DNA of 64,000 nucleotides from Roseicyclus sediminis (GTDB lineage Bacteria > Pseudomonadota > Alphaproteobacteria > Rhodobacterales > Rhodobacteraceae). The first letter of the stretch is position 1; each line of letters starts with the position of its first letter. The notes below the pieces were generated by a model. The model made no database searches. It was given only the letters and a program-made list of their open reading frames with translations, and was not told where the DNA came from. A program made the translations under genes and the position numbers. Positions 46,826 to 56,011 of this stretch are shown in pieces. The DNA lies in contig NZ_JAOPHT010000008.1 of the NCBI RefSeq assembly GCF_025515305.1, positions 1 through 64,000 on the forward strand. Direction: 5' to 3'.

Positions 46826-48337
46826 TCAGGTGTTCCCGCGGCCCGAGAACAGCCCCGCGTCTTCGGCGGCACGGCGGATCGCGCGGCTCTTGTTCACCGT
46901 TTCCATGAACTCGGCCTCGGGGTCGCTGTCGTAGACCACGCCGCCGCCGGCCTGGATATAGAGCTTGCCATCCTTCACCACCGCGGTCCTGAGCGCGATG
47001 CACATGTCCATGTCGCCGCCCGCGCTGAAATATCCGACACCGCCGCCATAGACGCCGCGCTTCTCGGGCTCCAGCTCGTCGATGATCTCCATCGCGCGGA
47101 CCTTGGGCGCGCCCGAGACCGTCCCGGCCGGGAGACCCGCGAGCAGCGCGGAAAGCGCGTCCTCGTCCTCGCGCAACTCGCCCACCACGTTCGACACGAT
47201 GTGCATCACATGGCTGTAGCGCTCGACGATGAATTCCTCGGTCGGCCGCACCGTGCCGATCTTCGCCACGCGGCCGACGTCATTGCGCCCGAGGTCGAGC
47301 AGCATGAGGTGCTCGGCCAGTTCCTTCTCGTCCGACAGAAGATCGGCCTCGAGCGCCCGGTCTTCGTCCGGTGTCGCGCCGCGGGGGCGGGTTCCGGCGA
47401 TGGGCCGGATCGTGACCTCGCCGCCGAAGACCCGCACGAGGATCTCGGGGCTCGCGCCCACGACCTGGAAGGGGCCGAAATTGAAGTAGAACATGAAGGG
47501 CGAGGGGTTGGTGCGCCGGAGCGCCCGGTAGAGCGCGAAGGGCGGCTCGGGGAAGTCGAGCGTCCAGCGCTGCGACGGCACGACCTGGAAGATGTCGCCC
47601 GCGCGGATATAGTCCTTGGCCTTTTCCACCGCCGCGAGATAGTCCGCGTGGCTGAAGTTCGACACGGGCTCGCCCAGCGGCCTCGCCGCGCCCATCTCCC
47701 GTGTCGCCGCCGCCGGCGCGCGCTCGAGGTCGCGCAGCGCGTCCGACACCCGCTCGGCCGCCTGGGCGTAGGCCGCCCGCGCCGACAGGCCGGACGAGGT
47801 CCAGGCGGGCGCGACGACCGTCACTTCGCCCTTCACGCCGTCCAGGACCGCGATCACGGAGGGCCGCATCAGGACCGCGTCGGGCAGGCCGAGCGGGTCG
47901 GGGTTCACGTCCGGAAGGTGCTCGACCAGCCGGATCATGTCGTAGCCGAGATAGCCGAAGAGACCGGCGGCCGCGCCGGGCAGGTCCGCGGGCATGTCGA
48001 TGGCGCTTTCGGCCAGCAGGCTCCGCATCGCGGTGAGGGGCGGCTCCGCGCAGGGCTCGAACGCCTCGCGGTCGTAGCGCGCGGCGCGGTTCAGCCGCGA
48101 GGTCTCGCCGCGGCATTCCCAGATCAGGTCGGGTTTCATGCCGATGATCGAATAACGCCCGCGCACCTCGCCGCCGGTGACCGATTCCAGGATGAAGGCG
48201 TCGCGGCCCGCATCGGCGAGCTTCAGCATCACCGACACCGGCGTGTCGAGATCTGCCGCGAGACGGGCATAGACGAGCTGGTTCCGGCCCGCCGCCCAGC
48301 CGGCCTCGAACGCCGCGAAATCCGGGGTCAGGGCCAT
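46826..48337 (-). CDS. trpE: anthranilate synthase component I
   Basis: The 503-residue chorismate-binding enzyme has PIAGTRPRGATPDEDRALE, LLDLGRNDVGRVA, GTVSGAPKVRAMEIIDELE and the C-terminal GGGVVYDSDPEAEFMET. The N-terminal feedback region keeps the LLES-like segment as FILESVTGGEVRGRYS. It makes anthranilate from chorismate with TrpG. It starts 10 bases after a PpiD-like gene, so the two are probably cotranscribed, and there is no room for a classical trp leader directly before it. Confidence 0.97.
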   Translation of the reverse strand: MALTPDFAAFEAGWAAGRNQLVYARLAADLDTPVSVMLKLADAGRDAFILESVTGGEVRGRYSIIGMKPDLIWECRGETSRLNRAARYDREAFEPCAEPPLTAMRSLLAESAIDMPADLPGAAAGLFGYLGYDMIRLVEHLPDVNPDPLGLPDAVLMRPSVIAVLDGVKGEVTVVAPAWTSSGLSARAAYAQAAERVSDALRDLERAPAAATREMGAARPLGEPVSNFSHADYLAAVEKAKDYIRAGDIFQVVPSQRWTLDFPEPPFALYRALRRTNPSPFMFYFNFGPFQVVGASPEILVRVFGGEVTIRPIAGTRPRGATPDEDRALEADLLSDEKELAEHLMLLDLGRNDVGRVAKIGTVRPTEEFIVERYSHVMHIVSNVVGELREDEDALSALLAGLPAGTVSGAPKVRAMEIIDELEPEKRGVYGGGVGYFSAGGDMDMCIALRTAVVKDGKLYIQAGGGVVYDSDPEAEFMETVNKSRAIRRAAEDAGLFSGRGNT

Positions 48338-48347
48338 GGCGCGCGCC

Positions 48348-50201
48348 TCACGGAAACTGTGCGTGGACCGCGTTGATCACGCTCTGGTCCAGGCTGATCC
48401 CCGCATCGGCCTGCAGGGCCTGGCCATAGCTCTCGAAGATGTCCTGCGCCATGGACTGCGTCACTGTCTGGTTCAGGATCTGCAGAAGGATGCCCGTGTC
48501 CGGGGCGTCGCGCGCGGCGGGATGCACCGCGTCGAGGCGGACGATATGCGCGGCGCGCGCGGCGGGGATGGCCACGACGTCGCCCGGTTCGGCAAGCTGG
48601 AAACTCTGCACCACCAGCGTCGGGGGCATGTCGGGCAGGAAGTCCTGCCGCCGGACGCGCCGTTCGGTGGCGACGTCGCCCAGGTCCTCGAGCGTGGCGC
48701 CGGTGGCGATCTGCGCCACGAGCTGGTCGGCGCGTTCGGCCAGCGCGTCCCGGATCGCGCGCGTCGTCCAGGCATCGGCGACCTCGTCACGGATCTCGGC
48801 GAGCGGCGGCACGGCCGGCGGCACCACTTCGTCGAGGCGAAGCGCGAAGATGCCGCCGTCCGAAAGGTCGAGCACTTCGGGGAAGTCGCCTTCCTCGGCC
48901 AGCGCGGCGGCTTCGCGGAACGCGTCGTAGCCCGCGATCCCCTCTTCCGAGATCGGGGTGAAGTCGATGGCGCCCAGCTCCATCGGCGTCGTCTCGACCA
49001 GTTCCTCCAGCGTCGCGCCCGAGGCGAGCAGATCGTCGATTTCCTCGCGCATCGCGCCGATCTCGCGGCGTGCCGCGTCGTCGGCCAGTTCCTCGCGCAG
49101 GTCGCCGCGCGCCTCCTCGAAGCTCGTCTCGGTCGCTTCGAGAACCGCGTTGACGCGGTAGAGCGCGGGGCCGAGCGGCGAGGGCAGGGGGCCGAGGATC
49201 TCGCTTTCGGTGTCGGCGAAGATCACCTCCGCCGCGCCGGCAGGCAGGTCGCCCCGGGCGACTTCGCCGATATCGACGTCGTCGATGGTCAGATCGCGCT
49301 CTTCCACCAGGGTGTCGAAATCGGTCTCTCCTGCCGCGATGGCGTCGAAGGCTTCCTGCGCCGCCTCCTCGCTGCCGAAGGCGAGACGCTCCAGCAGCCG
49401 GCGTTCGGGCTGGCGATAGAGGTCGATGCGCTCGTCATAGAGCGCCCGGAGCGAAGCCTCGTCGATCTCGACGCTGTCCATCATCTGCCCGGGCGTGAGC
49501 CAGGCATAGGTGATGCGCCGCGCCTCGGGGCGCTCGAACCGGTCGGCGTTCTCCTCGTAGAAGGTCTCGAGATCGGCCTGCGTCGGCACCGGAAGGTCAC
49601 CCTCGAGACTGTCCTCGGTCAGCGTGAGGATCGTGAGGTCCCGCGTCTCGCCCTGGAAGGCGGCAATGGCCTCGCCGTAGAGGCCCGGCGGGCGGATGCC
49701 GCCGACCACGGCGGTCTGGAGCAGCGCGCGCGAGGTGTCCTCGCGCACGTCTTCCTCGAACTCGCGCGGGCCGAGACCTTCCTGTGCCAGCAGGAATTCG
49801 TAGGACTCGCGATCGAAGCTGCCGTTGACCCCCTGGAAGGCCTCGAAGGCCTGGATCTGGCGTGCGACCTCGGCATCGCCCACTGACAAGCCCATCGCGC
49901 GGGCCTCCTCGGCCAGCGCCGCGCGCGCCACACGGGCGCGCAGGACCGCCTCGTCGAGGCCACGAGCGCGCAGGTCGGCGAGGTTCACCGGCGTCTGCGT
50001 CTGGGCGATCTGGGCGCGGATCTCGTTCTGGAGGGCGCGGGCGTAATCCTCGGCGGTGATGTCGGTCTCGCCCACCTGGCCCAGCCGGCTGGCCCCGCCG
50101 CCGAAGGACCCGATGCCGAACCCGGCGAGCGCCACGAAGAGAAGGCCCAGAATGACCCAGACGAAGACGTTCGAAAGCTTCTTCGCGGCCGATTTCGCCA
50201 T
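48348..50201 (-). CDS. ppiD: PpiD/SurA-like periplasmic folding factor (peptidyl-prolyl isomerase)
   Basis: The 617-residue protein has a single N-terminal membrane anchor (VFVWVILGLLFVALAGFGIG, about 12-31), a SurA-N-like helical chaperone domain (about 40-200), a parvulin-like region in the middle (about 240-380) and a long C-terminal helical domain. It is very acidic. PpiD-like proteins help outer-membrane and secreted proteins fold at the Sec exit. The parvulin region is poorly conserved, so isomerase activity is uncertain. trpE follows on the same strand. Confidence 0.88.
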   Translation of the reverse strand: MAKSAAKKLSNVFVWVILGLLFVALAGFGIGSFGGGASRLGQVGETDITAEDYARALQNEIRAQIAQTQTPVNLADLRARGLDEAVLRARVARAALAEEARAMGLSVGDAEVARQIQAFEAFQGVNGSFDRESYEFLLAQEGLGPREFEEDVREDTSRALLQTAVVGGIRPPGLYGEAIAAFQGETRDLTILTLTEDSLEGDLPVPTQADLETFYEENADRFERPEARRITYAWLTPGQMMDSVEIDEASLRALYDERIDLYRQPERRLLERLAFGSEEAAQEAFDAIAAGETDFDTLVEERDLTIDDVDIGEVARGDLPAGAAEVIFADTESEILGPLPSPLGPALYRVNAVLEATETSFEEARGDLREELADDAARREIGAMREEIDDLLASGATLEELVETTPMELGAIDFTPISEEGIAGYDAFREAAALAEEGDFPEVLDLSDGGIFALRLDEVVPPAVPPLAEIRDEVADAWTTRAIRDALAERADQLVAQIATGATLEDLGDVATERRVRRQDFLPDMPPTLVVQSFQLAEPGDVVAIPAARAAHIVRLDAVHPAARDAPDTGILLQILNQTVTQSMAQDIFESYGQALQADAGISLDQSVINAVHAQFP

Positions 50202-50305
50202 GGTCGTGATCCTCCTGCGCCCGCGTCCCCGGGTGCGCGCACCCTTTCGTTCCGGCGTGACTTACGCGCTCGGGCGCGGCCCGGCAAGGGTTGCGGAACG
50301 CCCGG

Positions 50306-51493
50306 TCAGGGAACGAGGCCGGCCAGCCGGTCGCAGACCTCGGCAAGTCCCGCGGCGTCCGCGTTCGCGAAGGCGATGCGCAGCGTCGCCTCGGCCTGCC
50401 CGTCGCCACCCTCGGCCCTGAGCGGCCCGAACATCGTGCCGGGGAGGGTGAGGATGGAGGCTTCCTCCACCAGCCGTTTCGCGACGGCGTCGGAGGGCAT
50501 GTCGAACGGGTGGCGTGCGTAGGCGAAATAGGCGCCGCAGCCCAGAAGCTGCCAGCCCGAAAGCCGCTGGAACCCAGCGGTCAGCGCGTCGCGTCGGGCG
50601 AGGATTTCGCGCCGCTCGCCCGCGAGCCAGTCGCCGAGGTTCCGCATTCCCCAGAACGCGCCGATCTGGCCCACCTGGGGCGCGCAGATGGCCACGGTGT
50701 CGAGGAACTTCTCCACCTCGGCCAGGCGCCCCTCGGAGGCCATGAGCGCGCCGACACGGTGGCCGGTCAGGCGGTAGGCCTTGGAGAAGGAATAGAGATG
50801 AATGAGCGTGTCGTCCCATTCGGGATCGGCAAAGAGATCGTGCGGCGCCTCCTCCGAGCCGAGGAAATCGCGGTAGGTCTCGTCGACGATCAGCGCGATG
50901 CCGCGGGCGCGCGCAAGCTCGAGGAAGGCGCGCAGGAGGGCGGGAGGATATTCCACGCCCGCCGGATTGTTCGGCGTGACAAGCACGATGGCCCGCGTGC
51001 GTTCGGTGATCAGCGCTGCCGCGCGGTCGGGGTCGGGCAGCAGGTCATCGCCGGTCGCAAGCGGGATGGTCCCGATTCCCGACATGTCCAGCCACATCTT
51101 GTGATTGAAGTAGTAAGGAAGCGGCAGGATCACCGCGTCGCCGGGTCCTGCCAGTGTCGCCATGGCGGCGCAGAAGGCCTGGTTGCATCCCGCGGTCACG
51201 GCGACCTGATCGGGCCGGACCGTGCCCCCGTAGGACTGCGACCATTGCGCCGCAAGCTCCTGGCGGAGTGCGGGCAGGCCGAGAACCGGGCCGTAGAGAT
51301 GCGCCGCCGGGTCGTTCAGGATCGCCTCGGCCATGGCGCGCGCCAGGGGCTGGGGCGGGGGATCGACGGGGGCCGCCTGGCTGAGGTTGATGAGCGGCCT
51401 GTCGCCGGGAAAGTCCCGGCCGGCGATCCAGCGGCGCGCCTCCATGACCGGGGGCGGGAAGGTCGCGGCCATGTTCGGGTTCAGCGGCTGCAT
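50306..51493 (-). CDS. PLP-dependent class I/II aminotransferase
   Basis: The 395-residue protein has the fold-type I aminotransferase pattern: substrate loop near INLSQAAPVDPPPQ, VTAGCNQAF, PYYFNHKMW, LVTPNNPAGVEYP, DETYRDF and the PLP-binding lysine in YSFSKAYRLTGHRVG, ending with the ATLRIAFAN arginine. It resembles aspartate/aromatic aminotransferases, but the donor and acceptor cannot be told. The ATG at 51493 follows GAGGT; the open frame upstream is low-complexity and was excluded. Confidence 0.9.
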   Translation of the reverse strand: MQPLNPNMAATFPPPVMEARRWIAGRDFPGDRPLINLSQAAPVDPPPQPLARAMAEAILNDPAAHLYGPVLGLPALRQELAAQWSQSYGGTVRPDQVAVTAGCNQAFCAAMATLAGPGDAVILPLPYYFNHKMWLDMSGIGTIPLATGDDLLPDPDRAAALITERTRAIVLVTPNNPAGVEYPPALLRAFLELARARGIALIVDETYRDFLGSEEAPHDLFADPEWDDTLIHLYSFSKAYRLTGHRVGALMASEGRLAEVEKFLDTVAICAPQVGQIGAFWGMRNLGDWLAGERREILARRDALTAGFQRLSGWQLLGCGAYFAYARHPFDMPSDAVAKRLVEEASILTLPGTMFGPLRAEGGDGQAEATLRIAFANADAAGLAEVCDRLAGLVP

Positions 51494-51629
51494 CGGGACC
51501 TCGTGGATGGGAGGGCCAGTGGCCCTTGAACCTGGGTCTGGACCTGGGCCCTTGACCTTGGACGGGACTGCATGCGCGGGGGTGCGCGCTTGCTCGGATG
51601 GGTTCGGCCGGTCGTGGCCGCGCGGGCGA

Positions 51630-52142
51630 TCAGAACGGGATCTCGTCGTCCATGTCGTTGCCGCCGCCGGGGCCGCCCGAACCGCCGCCGTAGCCACCGC
51701 GATCGTCGGGGAAGCCGCCGCCGCGGTCGTCGCCATAGCCGCCGCCACCGCCGCCGCCGCCACCGTAGCCACCGCCATCGCCGCCGCCGTCACGGCCGTC
51801 GAGGAAGGTCAGTTCGCCCGCGTAGGGGCGCAAGACGACCTCGGTCGAATAGCGGTCCTGGCCGGACTGGTCCTGCCATTTGCGCGTTTCCAGCTTGCCC
51901 TCGATGTAAACCTTCGAGCCCTTCTTCAGGTATTGCTCGGCCAGCTTCACGAGGTTCTCGTTGAAGATGGCGACCGTATGCCATTCGGTCCGCTCGCGCC
52001 GCTCGCCGGTGTTCCGGTCGCGCCAGTTCTCGGAGGTGGCGATGCGCAGGTTGCAGACCTTGCCGCCGTTCTGGAACGTCCGCACCTCGGGGTCGCGGCC
52101 GAGATTGCCTATCAGGATCACCTTGTTGACGGAGCCTGCCAT
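51630..52142 (-). CDS. ssb: single-stranded DNA-binding protein
   Basis: The 170-residue protein has an N-terminal OB-fold ([19 protein letters not shown] ... [19 protein letters not shown]), a glycine-rich linker (about 120-160) and the acidic tip DDEIPF that recruits repair proteins. It coats single-stranded DNA in replication and repair. The flanking 51494-51629 contains short GGCCCTTGA repeats and nothing else. I saw no exact SOS box before the start. Confidence 0.97.
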   Translation of the reverse strand: MAGSVNKVILIGNLGRDPEVRTFQNGGKVCNLRIATSENWRDRNTGERRERTEWHTVAIFNENLVKLAEQYLKKGSKVYIEGKLETRKWQDQSGQDRYSTEVVLRPYAGELTFLDGRDGGGDGGGYGGGGGGGGGYGDDRGGGFPDDRGGYGGGSGGPGGGNDMDDEIPF

Positions 52143-52315
52143 GTCGTCTTCCCCCGGGTTCTCTCAGTGGTCTTGTCGTCGCTCGGGACCGCGCGCACCG
52201 TCCCGGCGATTCCGGGCGGCCCGCGGCCTTCGGAACCTTAGATCATCCCGCTTTGGTGAATAAAAGCCTAATCCGGGCGCAGGAACCGCGGGCACGCGGA
52301 CGTCCGCGGCCGCAC

Positions 52316-52341
52316 TTGCGTATTTTCGGAAAGATGAAGGG
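52316..52341 (+). repeat. copy 2 of a 26-base dispersed motif
   Basis: TTGCGTATTT, four variable bases (TCGG), then AAAGATGAAGGG. The match to the copy on the minus strand at 41161-41186 is 23 of 26. It sits in the gap upstream of ssb, right at the 3' end of the small gene at 52343. Confidence 0.6.
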
Positions 52342-52342
52342 A

Positions 52343-52657
52343 TCAGGGTGTGTCGGGGAGGTCGGCGCCGAGCGCGACGAGGCGCGCCCGGAGCATCGCG
52401 CTGCGCGGGTCGCCGGCCTCGAGCGCGAAGACGTAGGCATGGGTCATGTAGAAGGCGGCCGCTGTGCCGGTGGCGGCCTCGGAGGCCTCGGCGTAAAGGC
52501 GGATCAGCGCCGCACGGTCGTCGCGGGCATGGGCGGCGAGGAGTGCCGCGTCGAGGGCGGCCAGGCGCGCGCGCCCCGCGGCGGCGGGATCGGCGAGGCC
52601 CGCCGCGAGAAGGCCCTCCGGCGCGGGCGCCGGACCGGTGACGGGCGGCGGGGTCAT
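52343..52657 (-). CDS. small helical protein coupled to a Rieske oxygenase
   Basis: The 104-residue protein is Ala/Leu-rich and probably all helical (LAAGLADPAAAGRARLAALD, then MTHAYVFALEAGDPRSAMLR). I recognise no domain. Its ATG overlaps the oxygenase stop by 4 bases, so the two are translated together. It may be an accessory or assembly protein for the oxygenase. Small helical partners of this kind accompany other quaternary-amine Rieske enzymes as far as I recall. Confidence 0.65.
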   Translation of the reverse strand: MTPPPVTGPAPAPEGLLAAGLADPAAAGRARLAALDAALLAAHARDDRAALIRLYAEASEAATGTAAAFYMTHAYVFALEAGDPRSAMLRARLVALGADLPDTP

Positions 52658-53829
52658 GCCGCGCCGTCCTCGGCCTCCGCCATGCGGCCCGCGACCCAGG
52701 CATGGAAGCAATGGGTCGGCCCGTCCATCGCCGGGCTGAAGCGGCCGCCGTCGAAGCCGGCTGCGAAGCGCCCGCGCTGCATCCCCTCGACCACCATGAT
52801 GTCCTCGACGAAGACACCCTTCCACTGGGTCGCGTTCTTGGCACGCAGGGTCTCGTCGGTGCCCGGTGTCGCATAGTAGATGTGCACATGCTCGCGCGTG
52901 CGGTCGTGGGCGACGGGCTCGAGCACGATGGCGAAGGTATGGTCGCGGTGCACGCCGAGAAGCACGTTGGGATAGAGCGCGACGTATTCCGCGCCCGTGT
53001 CCCACTTGTCCGTCAGATCGTCGAAATCCGGGAAAGTCTGCTCGTCGGTGCCGCGCAGCTGGCGGTAGACCAGGGTCCCTTGCCCGGAATACCGACCCGG
53101 CGCCTCGATATGGTAGTGGTCCTCCAGCCGCGAATAGCTGTTGAGGCCCGGATGTACCCAGGGCAGGTGATAGCTTTCGCAGTAGTTCTCGACGGCGAGT
53201 TTCCAGTTCGTCTCGACCTCGAGGGTGAAGCGGCTGTCCGCGCCTCCGTGATGGAGAGGCCGGTCGTATTCCGACCAGCGCGCCATGAGATCGCCGTGCA
53301 CCTCGGCGAAGTCTGGCGCATCTCCCGAGAGGTTCACGAAGACCACGTCCATCCAGAGGTGGCTGCGGACCTCGACGAGGCCCAGCGTGGCGCGGTCGAT
53401 GCCGGGATGGGCGTTCTGCCCGGGCCCGCCCACGTGGGGCGTGGCCACGAGGCGGCCATCCTTCGCGTAGCACCACGAGTGATACGGGCAGCGGATCGCG
53501 CCTTCGATCTTGCGCGGCTCCGACACCAGGATCATGCCGCGATGCCGGCAGATGTTGTAGAAGACGCGCACCTCGCCCTCGTCGTCCCGCAGCAGCAGGA
53601 GCGGCTGGCCGAGGAACTGCAGCGGCACGGCGTCGCCGGGCTCCGGCACGTCGGCGCCGACGGCGATGGCGGACCAGGTCGTCTCGAGACAGGCGCGGTT
53701 CTCGGCCGCGATGGTCTCGGGGTCGGTGTAGTGGGCATTCGGCAGGCCGTGGGCCTTTTCGATCGGGGCGGAGACCTCGTTCAGCACGGCGCGGGCGGCA
53801 GCGGCTCGTGGGGTGGTGTGGTGCGTCAT
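52654..53829 (-). CDS. Rieske oxygenase of the quaternary-ammonium (GbcA/CntA/choline monooxygenase) type
   Basis: The 391-residue protein has the Rieske ligands Cys94-x-His96 (ICRHRGMIL) and Cys114-x2-His117 (CPYHSWCY), and iron ligands His221 and His226 in ENYCESYHLPWVHPGL. The E-x-Y-H-x4-H pattern resembles glycine-betaine demethylase, carnitine oxygenase and related enzymes rather than ring hydroxylases. The ATG at 53829 follows GGAGGG. No reductase is adjacent. Since tmpAB in this window should release glycine betaine and a BCCT transporter is encoded at 56702, a role in methylated-amine use is attractive but unproven. Confidence 0.82.
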   Translation of the reverse strand: MTHHTTPRAAAARAVLNEVSAPIEKAHGLPNAHYTDPETIAAENRACLETTWSAIAVGADVPEPGDAVPLQFLGQPLLLLRDDEGEVRVFYNICRHRGMILVSEPRKIEGAIRCPYHSWCYAKDGRLVATPHVGGPGQNAHPGIDRATLGLVEVRSHLWMDVVFVNLSGDAPDFAEVHGDLMARWSEYDRPLHHGGADSRFTLEVETNWKLAVENYCESYHLPWVHPGLNSYSRLEDHYHIEAPGRYSGQGTLVYRQLRGTDEQTFPDFDDLTDKWDTGAEYVALYPNVLLGVHRDHTFAIVLEPVAHDRTREHVHIYYATPGTDETLRAKNATQWKGVFVEDIMVVEGMQRGRFAAGFDGGRFSPAMDGPTHCFHAWVAGRMAEAEDGAA

Positions 53830-53964
53830 GGGGCGGCCCTCCATGCTGGTGCCGGCGGTGGTCCTGGTGCCAACGCGCGCGGCGCCTGGCGAGACCGAGC
53901 GTGGGCCCCGCCGCCGAATCCCGTCTTGTCCCTACGCGACAGGCCGATGTCGGGTTCGGACGCT

Positions 53965-54555
53965 TCAGGTCTTGTCGAAAAGGGCCCGGATCGGCGTCGT
54001 TTCGTCCAGCCCGAGGACGTCCCGCAGCGCCGCGCGGCCGCGCGCGAGCCGCGAGGTCACCGTCCCCAGCGGAAGGCCCGTCTCGGCGGCGATCTCGGCG
54101 TAGCTGAGCCCGCGCAGGCCTCTCAGGCGGAGGACCTGCGCCTGGTCGGTCGGCAGCCTGTCGAGCGCGGCGAGCGTTTCGGCGACGGCGATGCGGGCCG
54201 GCGCGCCGGGGCGGACGGCGGCGCCGGCCTCGGCCTCGGCGCTGTCCCCGGCCGTGACGACGGAACCATGGGGAAGCGGGCGCAGACCCTGGCCGCGCCG
54301 GGCGCGCGCGCGGGCCCGCAGCGTCGCCACGGCATAGGCGCCGAGGTCTTCGAGGGGTGCCGCGTCGCTGGCGCCCTGGCGGTCCATCTCGAGCCGGGCC
54401 CAGACCCTCAGGAGCGTGTCCTGCACCAGGTCGTCGGCATCCTCCGCGCTGCGGGCGAGGGACCGGGCCTGCCGCCGCAGGTCGCCCAGAAGCCGCGTGA
54501 AGGCGGGGTTTGGCCGGGGCACCGGCGCACGCTTTCTGGGGAAGGGTTCGGACAT
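53965..54555 (-). CDS. ECF-type RNA polymerase sigma factor
   Basis: The 196-residue protein has sigma region 2 (FTRLLGDLRRQARSLARSAE, then DDLVQDTLLRVWARL) and region 4 (LDRLPTDQAQVLRLRGLRGL, then SYAEIAAETGLPLGTVTSRL). A basic, unusual linker lies between them. No anti-sigma gene is next to it. It is divergent from an EF-hand protein gene across 325 bases, which may be its target or sensor. The ATG at 54555 gives a typical N-terminus. Confidence 0.9.
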   Translation of the reverse strand: MSEPFPRKRAPVPRPNPAFTRLLGDLRRQARSLARSAEDADDLVQDTLLRVWARLEMDRQGASDAAPLEDLGAYAVATLRARARARRGQGLRPLPHGSVVTAGDSAEAEAGAAVRPGAPARIAVAETLAALDRLPTDQAQVLRLRGLRGLSYAEIAAETGLPLGTVTSRLARGRAALRDVLGLDETTPIRALFDKT

Positions 54556-54880
54556 GGCGGAAGGGTCCCCACGGGGGCGGATCGCGGGGGGCAGGGTGGG
54601 GCGGTCCTCCCCAGGGCACAAGCCGGTGTCGGGCGCGCGCGGCTGGACGGGCGCAGGCCTGCCGAGGCGCCGGACGGGTCGGCGGGGGCCCGCCGGGGTT
54701 GGGGCGGACGTGCCCCGGTTCGGCGGTCGGGCGCCGAGCCGGACCGCGCCGCCGCGCGGGGCCCCGCCGATCGTGGCGCCGGGGCACGTCGTCGGGATCA
54801 AACGGCTTGCCCGGCCGCCCTTCATGGGCAGAGGGGTGCCGGACGCACCCTTCGGCCAAGACATGAAAAAGGAGACGCAC
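54556..54880. other. divergent promoter gap between sigma factor and EF-hand genes
   Basis: This 325-base stretch is extremely GC-rich with no supported gene. The promoters of both flanking genes must lie here, but I cannot pick out a confident ECF -35/-10 pair. A short in-frame ATG at 54863 precedes the chosen EF-hand start. Confidence 0.4.
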
Positions 54881-55186
54881 ATGGCTATCCGACAGACCCG
54901 GCCCGACTTCTCGACGGCGACACGGCGCAGGGGCGGCCTGCGCCTGGCGCCCGCCGCCATGGCAGGCATCGTTCTCGGCACGCTCGTGGGCGCCGGGCTT
55001 GCCATGGGGCAGGCCGAAACGCTCGACGGCGACGGCGACGGGATGGTGAGCTACGAGGAGCTTCTCGTCGCGGTGCCCGACCTGACCGAGGACGGGTTCA
55101 CCGCCATGGATACTGACGCGGACGGCCTTCTGAGCGCCGAGGAAGTGGCCGCGGCGGTCGAGGCCGGGATGATCCCCGCGGGCTGA
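54881..55186 (+). CDS. membrane-anchored EF-hand protein
   Basis: The 101-residue protein has an N-terminal hydrophobic segment (LAPAAMAGIVLGTLVGAGLA, about 24-43), which is either a signal peptide or an anchor. Two calcium-binding EF-hand loops follow, DGDGDGMVSYEE and DTDADGLLSAEE, with acidic residues at the liganding positions. It should bind Ca2+ in the periplasm. AAGGAG lies 8 bases before the ATG at 54881. It is divergent from the ECF sigma factor gene. Confidence 0.85.
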   Translation: MAIRQTRPDFSTATRRRGGLRLAPAAMAGIVLGTLVGAGLAMGQAETLDGDGDGMVSYEELLVAVPDLTEDGFTAMDTDADGLLSAEEVAAAVEAGMIPAG

Positions 55187-55303
55187 CCGCAGAAGGGCCG
55201 TGCCCCGGGGGCGGTGGCTGCCGGGGGAACGCGGGGGCGGACGATCCGCCCCCGCGTCGCTTTTGGCGGGGACAGGCGCTGCGCGGTGGTTCGGGTCCGG
55301 AGC

Positions 55304-55852
55304 TCAGGTTCCGGCGCGGGCTTCGACCTGGGCCTTGAGGGCGGCGTTCATTTCGCCGAAGGCGAGGCGCGTGGTTTCGGACATGCGTGGCCGGACGATG
55401 TAGGCGAGGAAGCCCGAGACCGTTTCGCCGTGGCGCAGGCGGGTGGTCCCGCTCCCCGTGTCCTCTAGAATGAAGAAGTGTTCCGCGTCGAACAGTCCGG
55501 GGATCCACCCCATGGCCGTGACCCAGCGCAGCTCGGCCGCATCGCGGGCCACGACGACGCGGGGGCGCATCTCGAACGCTGTGGCGTCCCCGAGGCTGAC
55601 ATCGAGCGTCTGGCCGACGGTCCATTCCCCCGAGACCCTGCGCAGCATCGGGTTCCAGTCGCCATAGCTGTCGGTGTCGGAAAAGGTGGCCCAGACCACG
55701 CCCGGCGGCGCGTCGATCTCGATCATGGTCTCGATCGACCCGGCGACGTCCGCCCCAAGGTCGATGTCGCCGACCGTGGCGGCGACGGCGGCACAGCCCA
55801 GAAGGGCGGCGGCCACCCCGAGCGCCGGGGTCGGTATCCTGGGGAACGGCAT
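55304..55852 (-). CDS. SRPBCC-family (START-like) protein with signal peptide
   Basis: The 182-residue protein has an N-terminal hydrophobic segment (ALGVAAALLGCAAVAA), then a Bet v1/SRPBCC lipid-pocket domain (IETMIEIDAPPGVVWATFSD, DSYGDWNPML ... FFILEDTGSGTTRLRHGE). A periplasmic ligand-binding role is likely, ligand unknown. The ATG at 55852 follows AAGGA; a longer frame to 55927 has no better start. It is monocistronic, converging on the EF-hand gene. Confidence 0.8.
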   Translation of the reverse strand: MPFPRIPTPALGVAAALLGCAAVAATVGDIDLGADVAGSIETMIEIDAPPGVVWATFSDTDSYGDWNPMLRRVSGEWTVGQTLDVSLGDATAFEMRPRVVVARDAAELRWVTAMGWIPGLFDAEHFFILEDTGSGTTRLRHGETVSGFLAYIVRPRMSETTRLAFGEMNAALKAQVEARAGT

Positions 55853-56011
55853 CGGGGTATCCTTGCGTCTTGGGGCGGCACCGCCCCGGGTTTCGATGCG
55901 CCGAGAAAGCCACCGAAAGATTGGCAAGGTCTTAATCCCCGAGGGTCGAAAGCCTAAACTGCGCCGAGGTTTGTCGGCACCGCGCGCGAACCCGGAGCGG
56001 GGGGTCCGACG

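Noticed and set aside
51521-51562. GGCCCTTGA direct repeats upstream of the aminotransferase gene
   Set aside because: Only two short copies in low-complexity sequence; no sign of function.
52163-52177. GTTC-N7-GGTC before ssb as an SOS box
   Set aside because: The second half-site has a mismatch and lies close to the start; compared with the exact lexA box it is probably chance.
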